Source of the DNA: Saccoglossus kowalevskii | Lineage: Eukaryota; Hemichordata; Enteropneusta; Harrimaniidae | DNA: 28,696 nucleotides | Reading direction: 5' to 3' | NCBI RefSeq assembly: GCF_000003605.2 | Contig: NW_003108581.1 | Span: 464,690 to 493,385, forward strand | Part shown: positions 1 to 11,400 of the stretch, piece by piece | Numbering within the stretch: position 1 is the first letter of the stretch | Layout of the letters: every line of letters begins with the position of its first letter | Program-made: the position numbers and the translations under genes | Notes under the pieces: model-generated | The model's input: the letters and a program-made list of their open reading frames with translations, nothing else | What the model was told of the DNA's origin: nothing | Database searches by the model: none

Positions 1-297
1 CGCTACTACCCCGGTATTATCTCAGTGAAGGTTGCAATTGGACACTGATGTTGATAGAGTAGCTGTTGGTTTACAGGATAAACTGAGTTGTTTGGGTTAG
101 AATATTATTTTATTCTGTAAATCACTGGCCATGAGTTTGTATTTTTGATTTTTAACTTTAATGAAAACCATAAAATTAAGATTCAGCAAGCAGTTACGTA
201 CCAGTTCACCTAAATTATATAGCTAATACAATGTTAGTTTAAAAGTTGTGCAGTTAACTATCAATAAAAACAGTATGTAGGTGACATGCAGTGTAGT
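1..297. other. No recognised feature
   Basis: AT-rich sequence. No coding potential, RNA gene or clear repeat could be seen. Confidence 0.5.
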
Positions 298-600
298 AGT
301 ATGGTCGAAAAAAAATGGCTACCAGTCGACCATCTTTGATCAGATTGTGAAACAATAATTGTCATGGACATCTATCCTAACATGTATAATCCAAAGAAAA
401 AAACATGCTAGTTGGTCATTTTGGATCTGATCATGAAACTAATCACGGACATGCATCTCAACATGTACAATTTACGTACCAAATTTAATTGAAAACCTAC
501 AAAACATTTTTAAAATAAAAGATGGCTGTCGGTTAGCCATCTTTGATCTGATTATAAAACCAACTGACTTGGGCATGTATTCCAACATGTATGATGATGA
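298..600 (+). repeat. Three tandem ~110-bp monomers (family C-like)
   Basis: Near 320, 412 and 531 the pattern gtcgaccatctttgatc / ttggtcattttggatctgatc / ttagccatctttgatctgat recurs. Each is followed by a tggacat- or gggcat-type segment and caacatgta. The aaaatggc..ccagt..gaccat..gatc motif also occurs at 25335-25370, linking it to the modular element there. No terminal hairpins remain. Confidence 0.6.
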
Positions 601-604
601 AAAT

Positions 605-700
605 ATGAATAACAAGCAGCCTGTCAGCAATGCACATTACAATTAAAGAACTGAAGATATCATTAGAAATGAACAATATGTATAAATATCAAAGCAATCG
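605..700 (+). repeat. Partial 5' fragment of repeat family A
   Basis: aacaagcagcct and caatgcacattacaatta through tatcaaagcaatcg match the start of the family A copies at 20642 and 801. It lacks the tagctccgctgt terminus. It ends abruptly where the poly(A)-tailed sequence begins. Confidence 0.7.
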
Positions 701-787
701 TGGCACACGGACAGTGAAGTACGTTTCATCTCTTCAAGTGATAGCAATAGCTAAGAGATACAAATAAGAGCACAGTGTAAAAAAAAA
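701..787 (+). repeat. Poly(A)-tailed short dispersed sequence, copy 1
   Basis: It runs from tggcacacggacagtgaagt to cacagtgt followed by nine A. The first 80 bp are identical, base for base, to 17811-17890. An internal 7-bp inverted repeat (atctctt/aagagat) can form a hairpin with an 18-nt loop. It is SINE-like or a retrocopied small RNA. I do not recognise the parent. Confidence 0.75.
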
Positions 788-800
788 CTATCGGCTGAGA

Positions 801-1280
801 TAGCTCCACTGTTAGCAATGCACATTTCAATTAAAGAACTGAAGACATCATTAGAAAATGAACAATATGTATACCCCGGTAGTATCAAAGCAATCGGACT
901 TACAGTTTTTAACATGAAGTCGAAAATATCACTTTCTACCAAAAATGACAAAAATATTCACCAAAATTAGAGAATTTAAGATATCATCACGAAATGAACA
1001 AATCTGAGAAAGGTCTACATGTAGTATCTATATATGTAACGTCAAAGCAATTGAACTTTTGGTTTTTAACAAGAATTCGAAAATATCACTTTTCACCAAA
1101 AATATTCATCAAAATTAGAGAATTGAAAATATCATCATGAAATGAACAAATCCAAGGTACATATACACCAAGTATCAAAACATTCAGACTTGTAGTTTTC
1201 AAAAAGAAATCGAAAAAGTAAAACATTGACACGGGTGACGGACGCCGACAGACAATCACTCATATGATAAGCTCCGCTCG
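801..1280 (+). mobile_element. Modular repeat family A, second copy, truncated inside its 3' hairpin
   Basis: It starts tagctccactgttagcaatg like 20665 and follows the same order of modules, through acacgggtgacggacgccga to gataagctccgctcg at 1266-1280. There the second half of the hairpin is missing and unrelated DNA begins. Shared flanking sequence (ctatcggctgaga) extends to about 788. Confidence 0.75.
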
Positions 1281-2549
1281 AATGAATGGTTCATTAGTCT
1301 TGGAGTAGTATGACCAAAACGCAAGATGGTCGCCAGTCGGCACATGCAAAGAATTAATGGATTCGGTAAAGAGGGCAGTGACTGAATTATAAGTTCACAA
1401 TTTCGAACTAAAAACAGTCCTTGAAAATGGGCATTAAACAAAGACTAGTAAATGGAGACTACCGGGTATAAAGAAAGAGTACTTTCATAGTAGATGCTAA
1501 CTCAATGTTAGAAGAAAACAGGCCAAAAAGTAGTACCATAAAATCGTGTTAGTAGCCACACCCATTCTTATGCACAATGAAAACCCAAAACTCACCTTGC
1601 TCTAATAGAAGCGGCATCTGTCTGTTGCATTGTACCATTTCAATAGTAACCACAGCTTCTAAATGCAGGTTTTACACTATTACCTATACTTCGGTTTTAG
1701 CTCAATAGAGGACATTCACTTTCAGTCAACTTGTACTAAAGTGCTAAGGCTAATCAGACTAAATATTTCATAAGCACCACATTGGAGACTTCTAAATATG
1801 GAGATTGGACAATTTTTATGTATGTGAATACCAGTAGTCAGCAACGTTCCAATACTGGCGCTTTAACTGGTTACTACATATAGTCATAGAATAAAACAAA
1901 CTAAATATTGGCAATTTTTTATTTACTAAAATCACCAATATAATTACATGGGAGACAAAATGGCATATTTACTTGGGTTCTTTCTCTATTTACATTACAT
2001 GATACATTATATTTTACAACAAACATTAAAAATGGAGGCAACCCCATATATGCAAGTACATACAACAATTTGTTTTTTTTTACTAACGGCCATTACAGCC
2101 ATGTATCTATGTACCTCTAGCATGAAGGAATACACCACATTTTATAAACTAATATTCTACACATGGGGATTTTACCTTTATACAGGGGAAGTATGGGTGG
2201 TCAATTGATTTATTTCAGACATTTTTTTTTTCTCTCAATATAATACAGGCAAAAACAAGAAAATATTACACATTTTCTTCTTCAGTTACAATATATACAC
2301 TACCAAATCACTATATTTGTTGAACACTTTGACCGAGGAGGTCCTAGACAGAGAGATGGAAAGAACAATATGTACTACAGCCAAATTATATCTACCGTAT
2401 CGCTATATACAGTGTATTATGCCCGTTGCAAATTCTCCTGCACTATCCACAAAAAGTGATGCAATCATGCATAATGCTAATCGTTTTGCATGACGATTAT
2501 TCACATGTTGCATGATATAGGTTATAATAGTAAAATGTTGTGTTGTCTA

Positions 2550-2562
2550 GTTGCTAGGCAAC
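2550..2562. promoter_or_regulatory. Palindromic RFX X-box-like site
   Basis: GTTGCTAGGCAAC matches the RFX X-box half-site arrangement (GTTGC..GCAAC). No gene start is recognised nearby, so function is unproven and a chance match is possible. Confidence 0.25.
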
Positions 2563-4154
2563 CAAGCATGTGATAAAGGGAAGATATATGCAGAAATATA
2601 ACCGTTTGTACTAAAGATGATTTTTATTATATGCACTCAAGTTGCCTTCTAAAGTTTATGTAATGTTTGTGCTGTACAAGAAATGTACTTTTTATTCATT
2701 CAAACTAAACAAAACAGGAAAATATACAAAGATACCTTTGTATCAATATGTACATTTCGGAATATTTCTTAGGAACTGGAAGGAAGAGCTGTCAACTATT
2801 TGAGCAACAATCTTTCCCGCCAAAAAAATTTGGTACAACTACATGCCCCATTTTTATGTATTTTTTTTTGCACAAAATGGTCATAATTTACTAATTGGCT
2901 ATAGCTGTTGATCAAAATTTGTAAAAAGGTGTGAAAATCAAATTATGTGGGTTTTATTTTGTAAAAGATGATAAAAAGTTGACTTCAGAGTTCAAAAGGT
3001 CAAACTTTTGATGAAAGGCAACAGCGAGCCATAAATCGCAGAATCACGATTGGTATGAACTCAGTGACCAGAGAACACAAAATTTGTCTATTATTCCCAG
3101 AGATAAGGATAATCAAGAAATAAATGATGTACGTAGATAAATTATACAAATTATTAAAACATAGTTATCACCATCTCTCTGTGTTTTATAAACTGAGCAC
3201 TAGTTGGAATGTTCTAGAATTGGTTATCAAAACAAAGTGAACAGTACACTGAGACAGAAAGACATCCTTCAGTTACTGCAAACTGATTAATTCACACAAA
3301 TTGATAATTTTACTGAGTTTACTAAAAGTCCTAAAAAGTCACTAACTCCATCTTACAGTTGATGAATACAGCGAATGCACGGGAGTTTTCTTTCACATGA
3401 AAACATGTTCTATTGCCCATGTATTAAGCAGAGGGAAAATTACTGAAACTGTCATATCTTTACAAATAGGTCCATACCCATTTTTTTTTTTTTTATTACT
3501 TTGCAAAATGAAGTTCCAGATGTATTGTTCCATTATTTTGAAATTGAAAAAAAAAATTTGTTTCAAATTGAACAGGTCATGAATTACTTTATATATTATC
3601 GCATACATCTCTAAAATTGTGCCTGCGACCCCAATTTTGTTTTTTCCACATATGACCAATAAGCAATTTGCCTGCCAGCATTCTGGTGCAACATTTTGCC
3701 CGTTTTTAGTTGACTTGGGCACTCAAAGGACAACTAGTGAAAAGTTCATTGCTACACAATTTGCATGTAGCTTTGTCTTGTGAAATTAAAACGGTTTACA
3801 GACTCTTGCTAGACTGGTACATAATACGACAGCATCATGTAAACTAATCTCACTTTGACAGTACAAGTACAATGGAGCAAAACACAGTAAGGCTCCATTC
3901 AATTCAATTTAGTTCAGGTCAGGTCAGTTCAGTGCAGTTCAATTCAGTTTACAATGAAGGATATCCTCGTCTCAAATGTCTACTACATTTCAAAATGAAA
4001 ATATAAACTTGTTACTATTTACATATGAAAACATCTACACTTTGTTGAAACCATTAGATAGCTCTAATCACCATTTGGCGAACACAGGTCAACAAGATGC
4101 AGTGTTTTTTTTTTATTTTCACTGTTCAAGATAAATTAAAAAGAAATGACAAGA

Positions 4155-4170
4155 ATATATATATATATAT
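4155..4170. repeat. (AT)8 microsatellite
   Basis: Eight uninterrupted AT units in intergenic AT-rich DNA. Confidence 0.9.
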
Positions 4171-7100
4171 CTCCTTTGATAATCTACAAAAATATCACAG
4201 ACTTTACATTATAGTGTTTTTTTGCATTTTTTTTTTATAATTCCGTTTAAGAAATATTATTTCTGATCATCATTCCTATATAATGATCTAATCTTGGGAT
4301 TGATATGCTACAATAAAAACGTTTTAAACCAGAATTTGAAATATTTTTCCTTGACCAACCCAATTGTTTAATGTACAATATATTGACAATTTGCTTAGTT
4401 ACATACAATATGTATAACGTTATTGCATAAAATACGTGGATTGTCGGCGCAATCATTTAACAATACTTTTCTTTGATGTCTTCTTTGCATTTGTTTTGCA
4501 TAGAACTTAATCCACGCAGCCAAAGGCTAGTGAATTTGGTCCATATTAATTGCATATCGAATGTATATGCTGGAAGAAATCTAATCTTTCATAAAAATGC
4601 AACAACTTTAAAAAACATTGTTTATCACCTTACAAGACAGGATCTTTTCTATTTCTTAAGTGAAAATGGATACCAATGCAATCTTTAATCTCACTCCAAT
4701 CCCACAGTGACTACCTAGTGACTTCTGGCATGCATGAATTGGAATTCTGAAAACAAAACTGAGTAATAATGCCTTCTAGCATCATTCAAATAACATACGT
4801 GGAAATTTCGGCCCACGAGGAAAAAAAGCTGCATTACTTCATAACAATATTTCCATGCCAAGAGGTCAAGAAAAAACATTTCTTTTTTTTTCTATCATCC
4901 ATACTACCTATGATGCAAAATAAACTAATGAACATTTATGGTGAACTTGAAAAGAAAAGTTTTATAATCAATGTGATTCAAGGGGGAAAAAATTTAATAT
5001 ATCGCTTATTTGCGAAAATTGCACATAAACTAGTACACATGTACGTCAAATTACTGACAACAATAACTTCAAAGACACAAATAGAATGTGTCAAGCTCAA
5101 TATATCTCTCAAATATAAGTTAAAATGGAAGTTTCAAAAAACTGTAAATACTCGGAACAACGTTTACATTCTACAAGTTGATTGCACATTTTCTCAATAA
5201 ATAAATGATTTAATATTTACAAATACATTGTTAATAATGAACAGAGGGTAAATACAATTAAAACCTAACTTAATCTGCAGTCTCTTTAGATCACAGGTTC
5301 TAATCTTCATTGAATTCTCAGATTTGACAATGGAAAGCAAGGACTGCAACAGAGCCAAAATGCTACCCAAGAGGCAACAGGTCTTTGACCAACTCTGACT
5401 AAACTTTAAAAGGAAATACACTAAAATGAAAAATAAGCCGTTAATTTCAGGCAAAGGTTAAATATTATTTTTACAGTCAACAGGATGACTTCTGATCTTT
5501 TGAACCTGTCTCCTTCTTTTTAAATAGTAGTCAGTAATAATTTCAGTTTTTGTTTTATTAAGTACCATTGAGGGAGACTCTTAAACCATATATGGCCTGA
5601 AATTGACCCCTTGACTTTTCAAATTTCAGTTTTATAATAAATAACCAATATTATGAAACCTTAAATGTACAGTAAAATTTAAATAGGAATATGTGATATG
5701 AAATGCCAAGTATGGCTGGCAGTGTTAAAAACCTTATTTTCTAGCATGCATAACACCCACGACTCACTATATTTGCATATTAAATAATTCAGAATTGAAC
5801 CAGTACACCTGTAAATTGCTTGCGGTCACTCACTCAAACACGTCTGTACACAACCAATAATACTCAAAGCTGAAATGACAATTTATCTTACACACAGTCA
5901 GTCCCGTAATTTTAACAATTCTATTTTCAAAGATTTGGGTACATTGTGTCATTTCAACTTTCACTTGATGGAAAATCATTTTTTTTTTTTTAATGCATAA
6001 TATTTCAGAAAAATGTACTTGTATGCTAAAGTTGACTTCTGTTGGCATTACCGGTATCTATTATCCGTTTAGTCCCAACAAGTATGCTGAAATGAATCGA
6101 TTGGCTGATTCTATTTATTCAATTTAAATATTTTCAGCTTTATCCATTTAAGTATGCAATGTTTTGATTTAAAACATTTGAGAACTGTCTTTATTACGAC
6201 ACCGAATCTGAAAAACTTGTCTAATTTAATGTTACCCATGGCAATAGCCTTTCAATAGCGTAACACACAATTTTCTTTTGCTCTCCAATACTGCAATCTG
6301 AACATTACTGAGACTGAAAATAAGGTCATTTTGTTTCCTCCTTACTTATACACAATATATTTTGTTAAAACTTGCGTAATACCAGTATATGGTTGCAGAG
6401 ACGTGAAGGTGTTGACAAACTAAAGCATTAAAAATAACACCACTATTGCACAAAACAAAGTCTGAAAACGACGAGAAATGTACTCAACTGAAAAGCATGA
6501 ATGCCTGAACACCTAAGCTTTGTCTCTTCTGTATAAGTGATTTTTTTTTTTAAAAAACAAAAATGTATCCCAGTAAATGGAGTAATTCTTAGATCCTGAT
6601 TTGAATTTTTGAACTAAAACCTTGTCAACAGCTGCTACAGTTTTCATCTTTGGATTAAGACATCTTGTCAATGTGTATTTGTCCAGATTCAGTGTACATT
6701 TTTATGTTTCTAAGAAATTTTAGCAAATTTTGTTTCTACAACTGTATTAAAACAATCGATCTGAAAGTATTTAATACTTATGAGGGGAAAAAAGAATGAT
6801 GTTTTTCTTTTTTCTGTAAATTTTGTTTATGTTATAGCAGCTTAGGAACACATTCAATCATTATTCGAAACACAATATTTGTCGTTTTATCGATTTAAAC
6901 AGAGAAAAGGTATCTATAATACTTGATTTGAGAAAGGAAGATTAAATATTACTTGATCTGATACAAACAAAGTTCGGGTGGGATGTTTTAGAGAAAGATG
7001 GTAGTTGATTGGAGAAACAATACTGAATTATCGAGGGGAGGGACAGTCTTTACCTCACATACTGCACCATTCTTCTCAAAGTTTAACGAGGACAGCTAAG

Positions 7101-8194
7101 ATAATAGATAGATAGAACATCACTGCAACTATTAACAATAACTCACTGGAATTACCTATTTTGGTGAATGCAAGATATTCATATAACAGAATGTGACTAC
7201 ATGGTTTCAAAGAAGACTATTAAGCAAATACTACTGGTAGGTTCTAACACAGCATGACTACCGCATCATAGCTAACCCTATAAAGTTAAATACTCTTCAC
7301 CAAAAAGGGGACAGATTAAAACTACTAGAGTCTTGCATATGGAAAGATTTCACCTCCCAGTAACTAATTAATCCCATTAAAAACTTACAATTTAATTTTT
7401 AAAATTTGCATCATGCAGGATTTTTCGTAAATATTTAAATGAAATGCGCAGAAAATTGCTAACGAAGGAACAGACATGCGAGTATGTATATAATCTATGC
7501 AATTTCAAAAGTTTTATCACTACATAAATAATCTTGTAAATTTGGTTGTCAAAAAATGGCAAGAACAAAAAATAGAATAAATATTTCTGATAAATTTTTG
7601 TGACAGCTTCAGGAAGTAGCATCCTCATCTGAATTAGTGGCAAGATCTAATATCAATTAGTGGAAAGATTCTAATTACTGAATTCAATTACATGTCAGAG
7701 CTAAGCGCAAATAACAGTGCACTTACTCCCTGAGATGCTAAAAATAACACAAGTGACCTAAACAGTACAGGTCTCAATAGTGCTGATATGCTCAACTAGC
7801 TACTGTATATGAACTACATAGTAAATTTACAACTTGAACCAGACTCCTTAGAGTACTGAGAATTTATACACAAACTCCCTAGTAATACAGCAATACGTGC
7901 ATGTACTAAATATATATGCATAATAACAATAAATATTATCTTTGGTCCCTTTTTTGTGAGAAATACATTGTACCCTGCCATTACAATAAAGTTTCAAAGC
8001 TATATTCAAACTAAAATTCTTACATTTGATCTTGGTCCCATGGATTGAACAAGAAGACTTAATACCCTTGAAAAGTGCTAGGGAACCTTACAAAGTAATT
8101 GCATGTATTTTCCTAATACACTTCAGGAATATAATGAAGACATTGCACTTATTGACCACACTTGCATGTACTTTTCCTATACATCATGTATATA

Positions 8195-8229
8195 AGACTA
8201 TTACACATAAACACGCAGTAAATTTATTT
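8195..8229 (-). promoter_or_regulatory. Polyadenylation signal with GT-rich downstream element
   Basis: On the minus strand AAATAAA occupies 8229-8223, about 150 nt past the stop. A GT-rich tract (tgcgtgtttatgtgtaa) follows within about 5-30 nt, the classical arrangement for cleavage and polyadenylation. Confidence 0.6.
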
Positions 8230-8376
8230 CCTGGATTTGTGAACATCAATCTTCGGGGGTGTTGCATTTGACATTATGCTGTCAAGTATTCCATGTGCTC
8301 CATCCACTACATGACACCGATGACAGCATTCTTCTACCTCAGACACTTCTGGTGCCGGATACGTTTTAACTGGAGT
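8200..8376 (-). other. 3' UTR of the phosphatase gene (predicted)
   Basis: Inferred from the stop codon at 8377-8379 and the first good polyadenylation signal downstream. The length of about 175 nt is short. Later alternative sites are possible because the DNA beyond stays AT-rich. Confidence 0.55.
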
Positions 8377-8467
8377 TCAATCTACAATATCTGGGAGACA
8401 TTTCTCGTAAAGACACAAGGCTTGGTGGATGAACTCGTACTGTTCATTTGTTTGTATCATTCCACCT
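8377..8467 (-). CDS. PTPRR: Terminal coding exon: Q-loop and C-terminus
   Basis: It reads RGGMIQTNEQYEFIHQALC and ends CLPDIVD followed by TGA (8377-8379). Q488 is the Q-loop glutamine that positions water for hydrolysis of the phosphoenzyme. The C-terminus stops soon after the last PTP helix, as in single-domain KIM phosphatases, so there is no second D2 domain. Acceptor ctatttcag. Confidence 0.96.
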
Positions 8468-11400
8468 CTGAAATAGAAAAAAAAGCACATGTCATGTAAT
8501 GACAAGAAATTCATGATGATTCTGGAAATATCAGAGCATTGCTACAGCCATTATCCCTCATTTTGGCCCATGCAAACAGGAGAAAATTGCTTTCATGGAT
8601 TTTAACGTTTTTCTGTTTTTGACTCCTGTGTGCAGATTACACAATGGGAGTCTTTGCAGTTACCCTGTTTGTGTGTGTTTATGTCTATTCCACAATTATC
8701 TCAAGGTTTGTGAAATGTCGGCAGCATACATGTACTATGATGGTACACGTGTAAACAACACTGCCAAAATAACTTGTGTCAACTTTTTCAGATTCATTTG
8801 TTTTTATGTGGATACCACAGCATGTGGATGACGGTAGCCAGTCACAACACCCAACTATACACTCACTGTGCTCAGTAAAAAGTGTGTCAATTCACAACAC
8901 AATACATCAATTTGTATTCTCTTAGTGCAACCATCAATCACAATCTTACTCATTTGGTTATGTTTGTATGCATGCATCTTAGTTCAAATGATTGAGCCTA
9001 CCTATCAAGCCTCATTAGACATACAATTCCTAGTATATCCACCATGCTTTCTTCTATAAGTTGCAGCACTCCTATACTGATAGCAATAAAACAGCCAGTT
9101 CTACCCAAACCAGCACTGTGTAAGGAAACGAGAACAACACTTGAAATTGAACAACAAAGATTTTAGTGAAAAGTTAAACACATTAGACACTGATGCAATG
9201 TATATAAGTGTACCTAAATTACTGTCAAGATGGTGATTGGCTAAAGCACCAGTCGATCATCATACAGCGCTAATTTTGGCAGGAGTTCTTTAGGGCCCCT
9301 CACCCATAGCTCTAATCTTAACCATGCTTCTTCAATGACCCTCTCCTATATCAATTGTATATACCCTTCTTTGGGACACTTGTAGTTATTTGGAAGGACA
9401 TATTGAATTACATTGGGGGGGCTGGAGTGTTAGGGGTGAGGGACCTTAAGGAATTCTTTTCCTAAAACTGTACCGCTACCAATAGTAGTAGTGATTTAGA
9501 GTAAACCCAACAGTACATGTGAATACTCACAATAAGGCCAAAAAAAAAAAAACTTATGTTGCCCTCAAATCGAATAATTTTGTCGGTCGGTCGGATTTTT
9601 TTTTTTTTTTTTAAATTTGGGAAAACTAAGAGTATCGTAAATAGCCAAGGTATATGGACTTCATAGTATTCGGAACATGTCAGAGAAATACAGATCAACC
9701 CGAGGTTCAAAGTCGCCACTTATGGGGACTCTGGGGATCAAACAATGGTCCGGGATCGTTAATTTTTAGAGGAAACACTTTATTACTGCTTAAAATAGCG
9801 AGTTTTTAATATTTGGGCCTATTTAAAAAAAAAACAAAAAAAAACACAACCCGATATTTTATATTTTTCAGTCGGTCGCTGAGGCCAACAAAACAATTTT
9901 TTTTTTTTGGCCTAAAGGATGTAAATCTTATACCGCATAACAGTGTGGCTACAAAGTGGCTGTGATGCAGTGATTCGTACTTGAAACACTTACCTGCAGT
10001 GTACAACCACTGGTCCTATTGCCTCGTCCTCATCGTCATCTCTTCGATGTCTTTCCACATCTTCTACAAGTTCCAGCAACTGTTTGGCAGTGTCTGGCGT
10101 TTTATGATCTGGCCAAGCAGTGTACCAGTAATGCTTGACATGCCTAACTTCATCTAAGTACTACATTAGAAGAATTACAAATTGTTAATCTCACTGTATG
10201 ATGATACATTGTACTCAGAAAAATCATCTGCATATTGGGTCATGTAACAGCCACTCACTAACACCACAGCAGGCATTAGGACACATACAACGACGTTTGA
10301 CGTTTAACGACGTTTGACGTTTGACGTTTAAGCACAAAATAATCAAAAGTACATAGAGCTTTCGGTTAGCACAATGTATTTTTCCACCTTCAAACTTTAA
10401 CGGGTGGTTGTTGTTGCAGAGTGAGTGTTCGAATTTCATACAATCAAAATAGGTATTTTAAATGTACTGCGTACATCGCTACGGATCTCAAGTTGAACAC
10501 AATATGGTGTGACAACCAACACTTTAAATGAAATCCAAGAAGGCCACACCACCATAGACAGACTATATCATACTATGAGGTAAAAACAATGGTACTTACC
10601 TTAAGCGTCATAATTCTAAGTATATAGCCATCTTTTCTAATAATATTATCTACACAAATTTCTATATCCCCATAAATACCCTGTGTGTGGGGCCAATAAT
10701 GCTCACACTTCACCTACAAAAGATGATAGGAAATATTGAACAATGTATACCATGTTTGCTCTATTCATAGAGCATATGTGCTTTTTATAAATGACAGGTG
10801 TGACTGTGGTCAAAATAAGTGAATTTTAATGATCCAGGCAACAGTAAATGTACTATACCATAGTTAGTAATACGCTGTATTTGCAACCATTTTCTATACA
10901 TTTTGACTTTAACTGAAATCATTTAATAATTCTATCTACTGGAAAAATGAATTGAGTCAACAAAACCAAACACTATATAGTAATGAACATGTAGGCGTTA
11001 TAGTCAGTTTATGGCATTTTTTAAAATTAATCTGGACAAGAAAGCAAACAGTTGATTCGCTGTACCTTCCCAACAACCTTACCTTATTCCTTTCTTTGAG
11101 CTTTGTAATCATAACAATAATTGGTGCATTGGTAAACCATATCATCCTCCAAAAATCATTAATAGTATGGGCCATTGGACCTTGCGTGGCTATGAATGCG
11201 CTCTCTTCCTGCTCATAGCCCTGCAAACAAACATAAAAGAGGCGATTATAGCAATTGTTATATGGTTCATCATGAATAAAGGAAGTGACACATATTACGT
11301 TGTGAGACATTATTAGTATACTCATCATATGTGTATATGTAGTAATACTGCACATATGCTCTAGATCTATGGTTCTGGTTGCGTATTATCAAAAGATAAT

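Larger units (their letters stand above)
1281..8194. other. Intergenic AT-rich DNA without recognised genes
   Basis: Open frames here (for example 4769-5200 plus, 3393-3722 minus) are short, low-complexity and rich in Lys/Phe/Ile runs, with no recognisable domain or linked exons. Only the (AT)8 tract at 4155, a degenerate ttcag-rich stretch at about 3895-3950 and the X-box-like palindrome at 2550 stand out. Distal 3' UTR isoforms of the phosphatase could reach into its upper part. Confidence 0.5.

Noticed and set aside
701-787. tRNA or spliceosomal RNA origin for the poly(A)-tailed 80-mer
   Set aside because: Compared from memory with tRNA boxes and U1, U2, U4, U5 and U6. No convincing match on either strand. 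The H/ACA resemblance lacks a good lower stem.
3393-3722. 109-codon open frame on the minus strand
   Set aside because: Contains an encoded Phe/Lys-rich low-complexity middle (from A/T runs) and no domain. It has no splice partners or supporting signals and overlaps a plus-strand frame of similar quality.
4769-5200. 143-codon open frame on the plus strand
   Set aside because: The longest frame in the region, but it is AT-driven (Lys, Phe, Ile, Asn runs). No motif is recognised and there is no start context or partner exon.
8293-8499. 68-codon plus-strand frame over the last phosphatase exon
   Set aside because: Antisense shadow of the terminal coding exon, whose minus-strand translation is clearly a PTP C-terminus.
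9994-9999. Ending the WPD exon at another site near ctgcag
   Set aside because: Only the donor AG|gtaagt at 9994 keeps the split Ser codon that completes HCS with the next exon.
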